Assembly: GCF_000382705.1 (NCBI RefSeq)
Contig: NZ_ARQE01000012.1
Span: 62,001 to 126,000 of the forward strand
Length of the DNA: 64,000 nucleotides
Origin: Aureimonas ureilytica DSM 18598 = NBRC 106430
GTDB taxonomy: Bacteria > Pseudomonadota > Alphaproteobacteria > Rhizobiales > Rhizobiaceae
Direction: 5' to 3'
This document shows, piece after piece, positions 25,717-33,390 of the stretch. The translations under genes and the position numbers were made by a program. Position 1 is the stretch's first letter; every line of letters begins with the position of its first letter. The notes under the pieces were generated by a model that searched no databases, was not told where the DNA came from, and was given only the letters and a program-made list of their open reading frames with translations.

Positions 25717-26677
25717 GCGACCTCTCCAGGACGCGGCCCAGGGCGCCCCTCTGCCCGAACAGGGCGATCAGCGTCAGGATCGGACCCATGACGAGCATCC
25801 AGTGCTCGGTCCATCCCGTCAGAATCTGCTCCAGGACGATGAAGATGGCCGCGCCCGCGATCGGCCCCAGAAGCGTGCCGAGCCCGCCGAGCACCACGAT
25901 GGCCATGAATTCCCCCGACTTCGTCCAGGCGGCCATGTCGGGGGTGACGAACTGGGCGTAATTGGCCCAGAGAATGCCGGCGAGCCCGGTGCCGAAGGCC
26001 GAGATCACGAAGGCGGCCAGACGGAAGGTGAGAGGCCGAACGCCGAGATTGACGGCGCGCCGCTCGCTCTGGCGCAGGGCCTGGAGGATCAGGCCGTAGC
26101 GCGAATTCACGACCATGATGCAGAAGCCCGTCCAGGCGACCAGGAGGGCCAGACAGAGATAGTAGAAGCTCGTGGCGTCGCTGGTCTCCACGCCGGGAAG
26201 CGTGTTGCGGGCATCGATCAGCAGTCCGTCGTCGCCGCCATAGGTCTGGAGGGAGACGAGCACGAAGAAGACCATCTGCGCGAAGGCGAGCGTGATCATG
26301 ATGAACTGCACGCCGGCCGTCTTCAGGGCGAGCCAGCCGACCGCCAGCGCCAGGAGGACGCAGGCCGCGAGCGCGATGGGCCAGACCACGAGCGCCGCGT
26401 TGGAGCCATCCCATCCCAGCAGCGGCTCGCCCATGCTGGTGTGATAGGCGACGATGCCGACGACATAGCCGCCGAGACCGAAGAACATCGCGTGGCCGAA
26501 GCTCACCAGCGCGCCGTAGCCGATGATGAGATCGAGGCTCACGGCGGCGATGGCGTAGATCACGATGCGCGTCGCCAAGCCTTCCAGGGAGTTCAGGCCG
26601 CCGAGATCGGCGACGAAGGGCACCAGTGCGAAGGCGAGGAGGCCGGCGAGGATCACCATCGTTCGAACAGGCTGCAT
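25709..26677 (-). CDS. livM: Branched-chain amino acid-type ABC transporter permease LivM
   Basis: 322-residue inner-membrane permease with about nine to ten hydrophobic segments and the LivM hallmark GYGALVSFGHAMFFGLG near residues 53-69. The cytoplasmic coupling loop (ALRQSERRAVNLGV) and the segment VVLGGLGTLLGP follow. Starts 3 nt after the livH stop and overlaps livG. Confidence 0.94.
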   Translation of the reverse strand: MQPVRTMVILAGLLAFALVPFVADLGGLNSLEGLATRIVIYAIAAVSLDLIIGYGALVSFGHAMFFGLGGYVVGIVAYHTSMGEPLLGWDGSNAALVVWPIALAACVLLALAVGWLALKTAGVQFIMITLAFAQMVFFVLVSLQTYGGDDGLLIDARNTLPGVETSDATSFYYLCLALLVAWTGFCIMVVNSRYGLILQALRQSERRAVNLGVRPLTFRLAAFVISAFGTGLAGILWANYAQFVTPDMAAWTKSGEFMAIVVLGGLGTLLGPIAGAAIFIVLEQILTGWTEHWMLVMGPILTLIALFGQRGALGRVLERSHG

Positions 26678-26680
26678 GGC

Positions 26681-27595
26681 TCAGCTCCGCTTCGGCAGAA
26701 GGCCCAGGGGCCGGAACAGGAGAACGATGGCCATCAGCACGTAGGCGCTGGCCGAGACGAGGCCGGCGCTGAGCGTGTCGGCGGTCGCCGGCGGCAGGAG
26801 CAGCAGCATGATCTGCGGCAGGTAGGCCCGGCCGAGACTGTCCACCATGCCGACCAGGAGCGCCCCCACGAAGGCGCCCTTCACCGATCCCACGCCACCG
26901 ATCACGATCACGACGAAGGTGGTGATGAGCACGCGCTCGCCCATCCCGATCTCCACGGCGAGAAGCGGAGCCGCCATGACGCCGGCAAGGCCGCACAGCG
27001 CGCCGCCGAGGCCGAACAGGAGCGTGTAGAGCCGCCGGACATTGATGCCGAGCGCGTCCACCATCTCCCGGTCGTCGGCGCCCGCCCGGATCAGCATGCC
27101 GATGCGGGTCTTGTTGACGAGCGCCCAGAGACCGATCGCCACGAGCGCGCCCACCAGAATGAAGCTGAGGCGCATGACCGGGTAGTCGAGGCCGGGAAAC
27201 ACCGTCACCGCCCCCTGCAGCGCCGGGGGGATGTCCACGAAGGGAGGCTGCCGGCCGAACAGGATGCTGACCGCCTCGTTGGTGAAGAAGATCATCCCGA
27301 GCGTCGCCAGCACCTGGTAGAGATGATCGCGCCGGTAGAGCCACTGGATCACGGCGAGTTCGACGGCGACGGCGTAGAGGCCGGCGGCCAGGAGCGCGGC
27401 GGCCAGCCCCACCCAGAAACTGCCCGAGGCGAGAATGGCGTAGGCGGCGCAATAGGCGCCGACCATGTAGAAGGAGCCATGGGTGAGATTGATCACGCCC
27501 ATGATGCCGAAGATCAGCGTCAGCCCCGAAGCCAGCATGAAGAGCATGGCGCCGTATTGCAGCCCGTTGAGAATCTGCTCGACGAAAAGCAGCAT
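26681..27595 (-). CDS. livH: Branched-chain amino acid-type ABC transporter permease LivH
   Basis: 304-residue inner-membrane permease with the LivH signature INLTHGSFYMVGAY near residue 35, a cytoplasmic coupling loop with ADDREMVDALGINV and the IGGVGSVKGAFVGA segment. About eight membrane helices. It lies 131 nt behind the binding-protein gene, a common spacing that allows excess binding protein. Confidence 0.94.
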   Translation of the reverse strand: MLLFVEQILNGLQYGAMLFMLASGLTLIFGIMGVINLTHGSFYMVGAYCAAYAILASGSFWVGLAAALLAAGLYAVAVELAVIQWLYRRDHLYQVLATLGMIFFTNEAVSILFGRQPPFVDIPPALQGAVTVFPGLDYPVMRLSFILVGALVAIGLWALVNKTRIGMLIRAGADDREMVDALGINVRRLYTLLFGLGGALCGLAGVMAAPLLAVEIGMGERVLITTFVVIVIGGVGSVKGAFVGALLVGMVDSLGRAYLPQIMLLLLPPATADTLSAGLVSASAYVLMAIVLLFRPLGLLPKRS

Positions 27596-27726
27596 GCGCC
27601 GTCCTCTGGTTCGGTGAGTGGCGGCCGCCCCGCCCCGGGGGGCGGCGCGGCGGGCGGCGATGAAAGAGGGGCGGCGGCGGCCGTCAGCGAAGCGACGGTC
27701 GGGCGCCCGTCACGGCAGGCGGCGCG

Positions 27727-28917
27727 TCAGGGCATGGTGCACTTGGCGGCATAGACGTCGCCGTAGTCGGACGCGACCTTCCGGACGATCTTCTGGACGA
27801 TCTTGCCTTCGCCGTTCTTCTCGAACCGGGTGAGGTAGTAATCCTGGATGGGGTGCTGGTTCGGACCGAACTTGAAGTTTCCGCGCACCGAGGCGATGTC
27901 GGCCTTTCGGAGGGCCGCGCGGAACCCGTCCTTGTCGGCGAGGTCGCCGTCCACCGCCTTGAGGCCCGTCCCGATCAGCATCGCCGTGTCGTAGGCCTGC
28001 GCGGCATAGAGGGTCGGGTCGCGGCCGTAGTCCCGGCGGAACGCCTCGACGAAGGCCTTGGAAGCCGGATTGTCGGTTTCCGTCGTCCAGAGCGCCGAGG
28101 CATAGACGCCGGATGCCGCCTCGCCGGTCGCATCGATCATCCGGGCGTCCATGGAGAAGCTCGGGATGATCATCGGGACCGAGGCCGCCATGCCGGAATT
28201 GGCGTATTGCTTGGCGAAGTTGATGCCGGCGCCGCCGGGATGGAACTGATAGATCGCGTCCGGGGCGAGCGACTTGATGCGGGCGAGTTCGACGGAGAAG
28301 TCGGACTGGTCGAGCTTGGTGTAGATCTCGCCGGCCACCTCGCCCTTGTAGGCGCGCTTGAAGCCTTCGAGCGCGTCGCGTCCGGCCTGATAGTTCGGCG
28401 CGAGGATCACCACCTTCTTGAAGCCGAGTTCGTTCGCGCCGAGCCCGGCCGCCTCGTGGAACGCATCGTTCTGGTAGGAGGCGACGAAGTAGTTCGGGTT
28501 GCAGCGCTCGCCGGCGAAGGTCGAGGGGCCGGGATTGCTGCTGACATAGAAGGCGTCGCCGTTCAGGACGCTCGGCAGGACGGCGGCAAGGACATTGGAG
28601 AAGTTGACGCCGCTGAACAGCTTCACGCCGTCGGCCACCATCTTGTCGGCGATCTGCTTGCCGTTGGCGGGCTTCAGGCCATCGTCCTCGACCCTCAGAT
28701 CGACCGGCACGCCGCCCAGCGTGCCTCCCGATTCCTTGATCGCGAGGTTGAAGGCGTCGCGCAGGTCCTGCCCGATATAGCCGGCCGGCGTGGACAAGGT
28801 GGTGATGAACCCGATCGTGACCGGCTTGCGATCCTCGGCATGGGCCGGGAAGGAACCCACGAAGGCGCTGGCCGCCAGCAGGCCCAGGAGGCAGCGTCGG
28901 GTAACGGAATGCGGCAT
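27727..28917 (-). CDS. Liv-type ABC transporter substrate-binding protein
   Basis: 396-residue periplasmic binding protein of the leucine/isoleucine/valine-binding family (type I fold). The signal peptide covers residues 1-29 with a twin-arginine-like TRRCLLG start and an AHAED cleavage region. The mature part begins VTIGFITTLSTPAGYIGQ. The family also binds amides, urea and aromatic acids. ATG 28917 is 56 nt behind the FAH-family hydrolase stop. Confidence 0.92.
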   Translation of the reverse strand: MPHSVTRRCLLGLLAASAFVGSFPAHAEDRKPVTIGFITTLSTPAGYIGQDLRDAFNLAIKESGGTLGGVPVDLRVEDDGLKPANGKQIADKMVADGVKLFSGVNFSNVLAAVLPSVLNGDAFYVSSNPGPSTFAGERCNPNYFVASYQNDAFHEAAGLGANELGFKKVVILAPNYQAGRDALEGFKRAYKGEVAGEIYTKLDQSDFSVELARIKSLAPDAIYQFHPGGAGINFAKQYANSGMAASVPMIIPSFSMDARMIDATGEAASGVYASALWTTETDNPASKAFVEAFRRDYGRDPTLYAAQAYDTAMLIGTGLKAVDGDLADKDGFRAALRKADIASVRGNFKFGPNQHPIQDYYLTRFEKNGEGKIVQKIVRKVASDYGDVYAAKCTMP

Positions 28918-28973
28918 GAGAGTCCCCTTTCGTGAGTTCGGCAGATGAAGCGCGGCCACCCCGCGACCCCTTG

Positions 28974-29885
28974 TCAGACGGCGACCACCGGATGGCGGAT
29001 GGTGCCGATCCCTTCGACGCAGGCCTCGACGACGTCGCCCGGCCACATCCATTCCTGCGGCGTGCGACCGGCGCCCACCCCTTCCGGGGTTCCGGTGGCG
29101 ATGATGTCGCCCGGCTCCAGCGTGATGCCGGAGCTGATGTCGGAGATCAGCGTCGGAACGTCGAACAGCATGTGGCGCGTGTTGGAGCGCTGCTTCTCGA
29201 CGCCGTTCACGGTGAGCCAGAGGTCGAGACCATGGGGGTCGGCGATCTCGTCGGCGGTGACGATGCAGGGGCCGAACGGCGCGTAGGTGTCTTGGCCCTT
29301 GGAGAAGATCCACTGCCCCGCCCGGCGGTTGTCGCGGGCGCTGACGTCGATCATGACACTGTAGCCGAAGACATGGTCCAACGCGCGCTCGCGGCTGACC
29401 CGGCGCGCCGTGGCACCGATGATCACGGCAAGCTCCACCTCCCAGTCGAGCTGCTGCGTGATCCTCGCATTGTGCTCGATGGCGTCGCCCGGGCCGATCA
29501 CGGTGGTCGGCGGCTTCGAGAAGATCACGGGCTGCTTGGGCAGGTCCTTGGACGTGTCGAGCGACTGGGCGGACTCGGCCACGTGCTCGACATAGTTGAG
29601 ACCGATCCCGAAGATGTTCTTGCGCGGCCGCGGGATCGGCGCGAGCAGCCTGACATTGACGGCCGGAAACGCCGTGCCCGCCGCGAACCGCCCATCGCAA
29701 CCGGCAAGCGCTTCGGCGAGGCGCGACAGGCCGACCGGTCCCAGATCGATGAGATCCAGCATGCTGCGCGGCAGGGCGAGGCCCAGGTCCTCGCCGAGGC
29801 TTTCCACGTCGACCACGAGATCGCCCTGGAGAACGCCGAGGCGCGCCTCGGCCTCGACCGAACTGCGATAGGTGACTAGGCGCAT
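28974..29885 (-). CDS. Fumarylacetoacetate hydrolase (FAH) family protein, probable maleylpyruvate/fumarylpyruvate hydrolase
   Basis: 303-residue metal-dependent C-C hydrolase. It has an N-terminal cap of about 70 residues and then the FAH core starting at FGIGLNYVEH. Metal-binding Glu residues are in DWEVELAVI and the Asp in MIDVSARD; KGQDTYAPFGP and DIIATGTPEGVG are family signatures. FAH-superfamily enzymes that follow gentisate dioxygenase cleave maleylpyruvate or fumarylpyruvate. No maleylpyruvate isomerase gene is in this operon, whereas a maleate isomerase is, so direct hydrolysis of maleylpyruvate to maleate plus pyruvate is the better guess. ATG 29885 is 101 nt after the dioxygenase. 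Confidence 0.88.
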   Translation of the reverse strand: MRLVTYRSSVEAEARLGVLQGDLVVDVESLGEDLGLALPRSMLDLIDLGPVGLSRLAEALAGCDGRFAAGTAFPAVNVRLLAPIPRPRKNIFGIGLNYVEHVAESAQSLDTSKDLPKQPVIFSKPPTTVIGPGDAIEHNARITQQLDWEVELAVIIGATARRVSRERALDHVFGYSVMIDVSARDNRRAGQWIFSKGQDTYAPFGPCIVTADEIADPHGLDLWLTVNGVEKQRSNTRHMLFDVPTLISDISSGITLEPGDIIATGTPEGVGAGRTPQEWMWPGDVVEACVEGIGTIRHPVVAV

Positions 29886-29986
29886 GGATTTCCTTTCGAG
29901 ACTATGGGGAATGGACGCCCGTCCCGGCGCCCGCTCACGCGCGGGACCTCGCCTCGCGGCGCGAGCCCAAGCGCGCTTCGTCGCCC

Positions 29987-31111
29987 TCAGCCGGTCACGG
30001 GCTGGTGCCCGCCACCCTCCGGGAAGGCTTCCTCGCGATACAGGCCGAGAGATTGCATCACCGGCATGTCGTTGAAGGAGAACAGGCAGGCGTCGTCCCG
30101 GTCGGAGGCGTTGGCATGCTCGTGCCAGGCCCAGGACGGAACGCAGAAAATGTCCCGCTCCTTCCAGTCGAAGCGCCGGCCGTCGATGACGGAATACCCG
30201 CTGCCCCGCGCGCACTGGTAGATGACGCTGCCCGTGTGGCGATGGGCCTTCGTCGCCTCGCCGGGCCGCAGCATCTGCATGGAGGCGCCGATCGTCTGCA
30301 TGACCGGCCCGCCCGTCAGCGGGTTGACGTAGTTCATGAAGACGCCGTCATAGGCGGAGCCCTCGGCGGCCTTGGCGAAACGGCCGAGCGCCTCGTAGGT
30401 CGGCGCCCATTCGTATTTGAACATGGGCGAATAGGCCTTCGCCCATTTGCCCTCCGCCGGCCGAAGGCCCGGATTGCCCCAGGTCGCCGTCATGTCGTCC
30501 ACGGGATGGCCGACCACCTGCCGCAGGTCGGGATGAACCGCGTAGAAATTGGCCTCGAGCGCGTTCACCAGCGGAATGTCGAGCCCGTCCTGCCAGATGC
30601 AGGGCGCCCCGTCCGACGAAACGCCGTGCTCGTGCCAGGTGCCGTTCGGCGTCAGGACGAAATCGTTGGCGCCGAGCGTCATCTTGTGACCGTCCACCAC
30701 GGTGTAGGCGCCCGCGCCCTCCATGATGAAGCGCAGGGCCGAGGCGGAGTGGGCGTGCGCGGAGGCCACCTCGCCGGGATGCATGACCTGCAGGCCGGAA
30801 TAGAGCCATCCCACGGCGGCGGCCACGTCCTGCCGGCCCGGATTGTTGAGATAGATGACGCGCCGCCCGGCCTTTTCGGGGGAGACCAGCTCCACCGAAC
30901 GCAGGACCTTCTCGCGCAGATCGGCATAGCGCCAGAGGACGGGAACGGAACTCGATCGCGGCTGCCAGGGCTCGATCTTGTTGGCGACCGTCCAGAGCGC
31001 GCCGGCCTTCAGCTCGTCCAGTTCGGAATAATAGGCGAGGAGCTCCGGCGTGTCCGCGACATTGGCGCGCCCCGCGACGTCCTCGCGATGATTCTCTCGA
31101 GTGCTGGTCAT
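29987..31111 (-). CDS. Gentisate 1,2-dioxygenase-like bicupin dioxygenase
   Basis: 374-residue cytoplasmic bicupin extradiol-type dioxygenase. The N-terminal cupin carries the iron-ligand pattern HAHSASALRF with Gly-rich flanks and a later His in WHEHG. The C-terminal cupin keeps AHRHTGSVIY and WHEHAN. Length and the ERF-like RFIMEG block match gentisate 1,2-dioxygenases, which open 2,5-dihydroxybenzoate to maleylpyruvate; relatives act on salicylate, 5-nitrosalicylate or 1-hydroxy-2-naphthoate. It heads the ten-gene minus-strand operon and is divergent from an FCD regulator, with a 9-bp inverted repeat just upstream of its ATG. Confidence 0.88.
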   Translation of the reverse strand: MTSTRENHREDVAGRANVADTPELLAYYSELDELKAGALWTVANKIEPWQPRSSSVPVLWRYADLREKVLRSVELVSPEKAGRRVIYLNNPGRQDVAAAVGWLYSGLQVMHPGEVASAHAHSASALRFIMEGAGAYTVVDGHKMTLGANDFVLTPNGTWHEHGVSSDGAPCIWQDGLDIPLVNALEANFYAVHPDLRQVVGHPVDDMTATWGNPGLRPAEGKWAKAYSPMFKYEWAPTYEALGRFAKAAEGSAYDGVFMNYVNPLTGGPVMQTIGASMQMLRPGEATKAHRHTGSVIYQCARGSGYSVIDGRRFDWKERDIFCVPSWAWHEHANASDRDDACLFSFNDMPVMQSLGLYREEAFPEGGGHQPVTG

Positions 31112-31124
31112 GACGCCTTCCCCG

Positions 31125-31156
31125 TATGAGATGTGCTATTTCGTTAGCATCTCATA
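31125..31156. promoter_or_regulatory. 9-bp inverted repeat TATGAGATG / CATCTCATA, candidate FCD-regulator operator
   Basis: Perfect arms at 31125-31133 and 31148-31156, separated by 14 nt, in an AT-rich stretch starting 14 nt upstream of the dioxygenase ATG and facing the divergent FCD regulator gene. Position between divergent genes, AT-richness and symmetry fit a regulator binding site that would block the aromatic operon promoter. Effector unknown. Confidence 0.5.
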
Positions 31157-31508
31157 TTTTCGAAAGAAAGATGGATTTTCGATTTTTGGATTGCGCATGT
31201 GGGCGTGGCAAGCGAAACTGAGGACACACAAGCGCATCACGCGATCCCTGCGGGCCGGACCGTCGCACCGCCCCGTCGGATCGCGTTTGGGAGGAGCCGG
31301 TGAGACGAAAAGGATGCCTTGCGGCCGGCTGCGGCCGTCGACGATCGGCTCGGCCTGCGGGGCCGGCACGGCCCTTCGCCGCGACCCGCCGCCACGGAAG
31401 GCGACCTTCGCTTCCCATTCGCCATGGCGCGTGGCATGGACCTGCGCCATGGCCCGCCCCGAGCCGTCCCTCCGAGGGCGGATCGCCGATGGCCGGAACC
31501 GCGAGCGA
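31157..31508. other. Spacer upstream of FCD regulator gene
   Basis: About 350 nt. The first 40 nt are AT-rich and probably hold the promoters of both divergent genes. The rest is GC-rich with open frames but no recognisable protein similarity and no ribosome site. A longer regulator N-terminus starting at ATG 31449 would fall here but has no family support. Confidence 0.4.
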
Positions 31509-32321
31509 ATGCATCCGCTGCAGGTCCTTGAGGAAAGAGCGGTCGAAGTGGTCGTGGTGAAGAGCGTGTCCCGCAGAACCCGGACCATCCCCGAGACGGA
31601 TGGCGCCTCGAAGCTCGCCCTCGAGAAGGAGCAGCCGACCCTGTCGGAGACGGCCTACCGCCAGATCCGGAGCGACATCATTTCCGGCGCGTTCCAGCCC
31701 GGACAGCCGCTGCGCCTGGAAGCGCTGAAGCTGCGATATGGCTTGAGCTTCTCGCCCATCCGCGAGGCGCTCAACCGCCTGCAGACCGAGCGCCTGGTGG
31801 TCGGCGTCGCATCGCGCGGCTTCTTCGTCGAGATTCTGTCGATCGAGGAAATGTGGGACGCCACGAACACGCGCATCCTCATCGAATCCGAGGCCCTGCG
31901 GCGCTCGATCCAGACGGGCGGCGACGACTGGGAGGCCGAGATCGTCGCCGCCTTCCACTCGCTGGACCTCCAGTCCCAGCGCCAGCGCTCCCATCCCGGA
32001 AGCCCGACGGACGCCGAGTTCACGCTTCTGGAAACGCGGCATCAGGACTTCCACAAGTCCCTGATCAAGAGCTGCCATTCGAAGCGGCTCCTCAACATCG
32101 CCGACCAGCTCTATGTCGAGACCCAGCGCTATCGCCTGCCGGTTCTGGTCGGCGGGAACGGCGCGGCCCCGGCGCGGGACCTGTCGGACGAGCATCGGCG
32201 CATCATGGATGCGACGCTGGCGCGCCAGAGCGACAAGGCGGTCGAACTCCTGACGCGGCACTATGTCGAGACGGCCCGCTTCATCGAGCGGAACTCCGAG
32301 CGCCAGAAGCTGGGGCCCTAG
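31509..32321 (+). CDS. GntR-family regulator, FadR/FCD subfamily
   Basis: About 270 residues. The winged HTH starts with LSETAYRQIRSDIISG; LRYGLSFSPIREALNRL is the recognition region and SRGFFVEILS the wing. The C-terminal FCD domain contains TRHQDFHKSL and DEHRRIMDA with metal-binding His and Asp/Glu. The start is uncertain: ATG 31509 is used here; GTG 31548, with AGGAAAGAG upstream, would give a 257-residue protein whose HTH lies closer to the N-terminus. Divergent from the gentisate-type operon and its likely regulator. Confidence 0.87.
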   Translation: MHPLQVLEERAVEVVVVKSVSRRTRTIPETDGASKLALEKEQPTLSETAYRQIRSDIISGAFQPGQPLRLEALKLRYGLSFSPIREALNRLQTERLVVGVASRGFFVEILSIEEMWDATNTRILIESEALRRSIQTGGDDWEAEIVAAFHSLDLQSQRQRSHPGSPTDAEFTLLETRHQDFHKSLIKSCHSKRLLNIADQLYVETQRYRLPVLVGGNGAAPARDLSDEHRRIMDATLARQSDKAVELLTRHYVETARFIERNSERQKLGP

Positions 32322-32341
32322 CCGGACCCCGGCACCGCGCG

Positions 32342-33172
32342 TCAGAGCTCGGTGCGAACCTGCCAGAGCTCGGGGAAGAGCACGGTGTCGAGCATCCGCT
32401 TCAGATAGTTGATCCCGGCTGTTCCTCCGGTTCCCCGCTTGAAGCCGATCACGCGCTCCACCGTGGTCACATGGTTGAACCGCCATCGCCGGAAATAATC
32501 CTCGAAATCCACCAGCTTCTCGGCCAGTTCGTAAGCCGACCAGTGCGTGGAGGGGGATTGGTAGACGATCTTCCAGACGCCGAGCACGGCCTCGTTCGCC
32601 GTCCAGGCCTGCCGCTGGTCCCGGTTCAAGACATCCGCCGGCACCGGCAGGCCGCTCCGCGCGAGCCATCGCAGGACCTCGTCGTAGAGGGACGGCAATG
32701 CCAGTTCGGCTTCCAGTCTGGCGAGAATGTCGGGCCGGTGCTCGTGCGGCTTCAGCATGGCCTGATTGCGGTTGCCGACCGCGTATTCGATCAGGCGATA
32801 TTGCCAGGACTGGAACCCCGAGGACTGGCCGAGATCGTCCCGGAAGCGCGTGTATTCCGAGGGCGTCATGGTTCGCAGCACGTCCCAGGCGGAGTTCAGC
32901 TGCTCGAAGATGCGCGCCACGCGCGACAGCATCTTCATGGCCTCGTGCGGCTGATCGGTCGCGATCATCCGGCGCGCGGCGGCGATCTCGTAGAGCGCCA
33001 GCTTCATCCAGAGTTCCGACGTCTGATGCTGAATGATGAACAGCATCTCGTCATGGGCGGACGAAAGCGGGTGCTGCGCCGACAGGATCTGATCGACCTG
33101 GAGGTAGTCGCCGTAGGACATCCGTCGCCGGAAATCCATCTGGGCGCCATCTTGGGAAGGATCGTAGGTCAT
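32342..33172 (-). CDS. kynA: Tryptophan 2,3-dioxygenase
   Basis: 276-residue cytoplasmic haem dioxygenase that opens the indole ring of L-tryptophan to N-formylkynurenine. Substrate-site HQTSELWMK lies near residue 50, and the C-terminal haem/substrate block contains [10 protein letters not shown] and the signature [11 protein letters not shown]. Length matches bacterial TDO (about 280). ATG 33172 has GGAG upstream; an upstream ATG at 33220 would add 16 residues without similarity. It lies 218 nt downstream of the aryl-CoA ligase on the same strand and converges on the FCD regulator. No kynureninase gene is visible in the window. Confidence 0.95.
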   Translation of the reverse strand: MTYDPSQDGAQMDFRRRMSYGDYLQVDQILSAQHPLSSAHDEMLFIIQHQTSELWMKLALYEIAAARRMIATDQPHEAMKMLSRVARIFEQLNSAWDVLRTMTPSEYTRFRDDLGQSSGFQSWQYRLIEYAVGNRNQAMLKPHEHRPDILARLEAELALPSLYDEVLRWLARSGLPVPADVLNRDQRQAWTANEAVLGVWKIVYQSPSTHWSAYELAEKLVDFEDYFRRWRFNHVTTVERVIGFKRGTGGTAGINYLKRMLDTVLFPELWQVRTEL

Positions 33173-33390
33173 GCTCGGCTCTCCATCGTCAGTCTGAGCC
33201 GGCGCCCGGTGACGGGACATCGCAGGCGGATCATCCGTCCTTCGGATCGCCCGGCCCGGCCCGCCCTGAAGATCGGCTGGGCCTGACGCGGGCCTGACAT
33301 CGCCCTCGCCGGCGCTTCGCGGGGCGTGGAAGGCCCACGCGGGTTCCCTCGAAACGCATCACCGCCGAGGCGCGCGGGGCGGCCGGGGGA

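Noticed and set aside
25643-27754. A 703-codon plus-strand frame rich in Glu, Arg and His opposite livG/livM/livH.
   Set aside because: Mirror image of hydrophobic membrane-protein codons; no domain recognisable.
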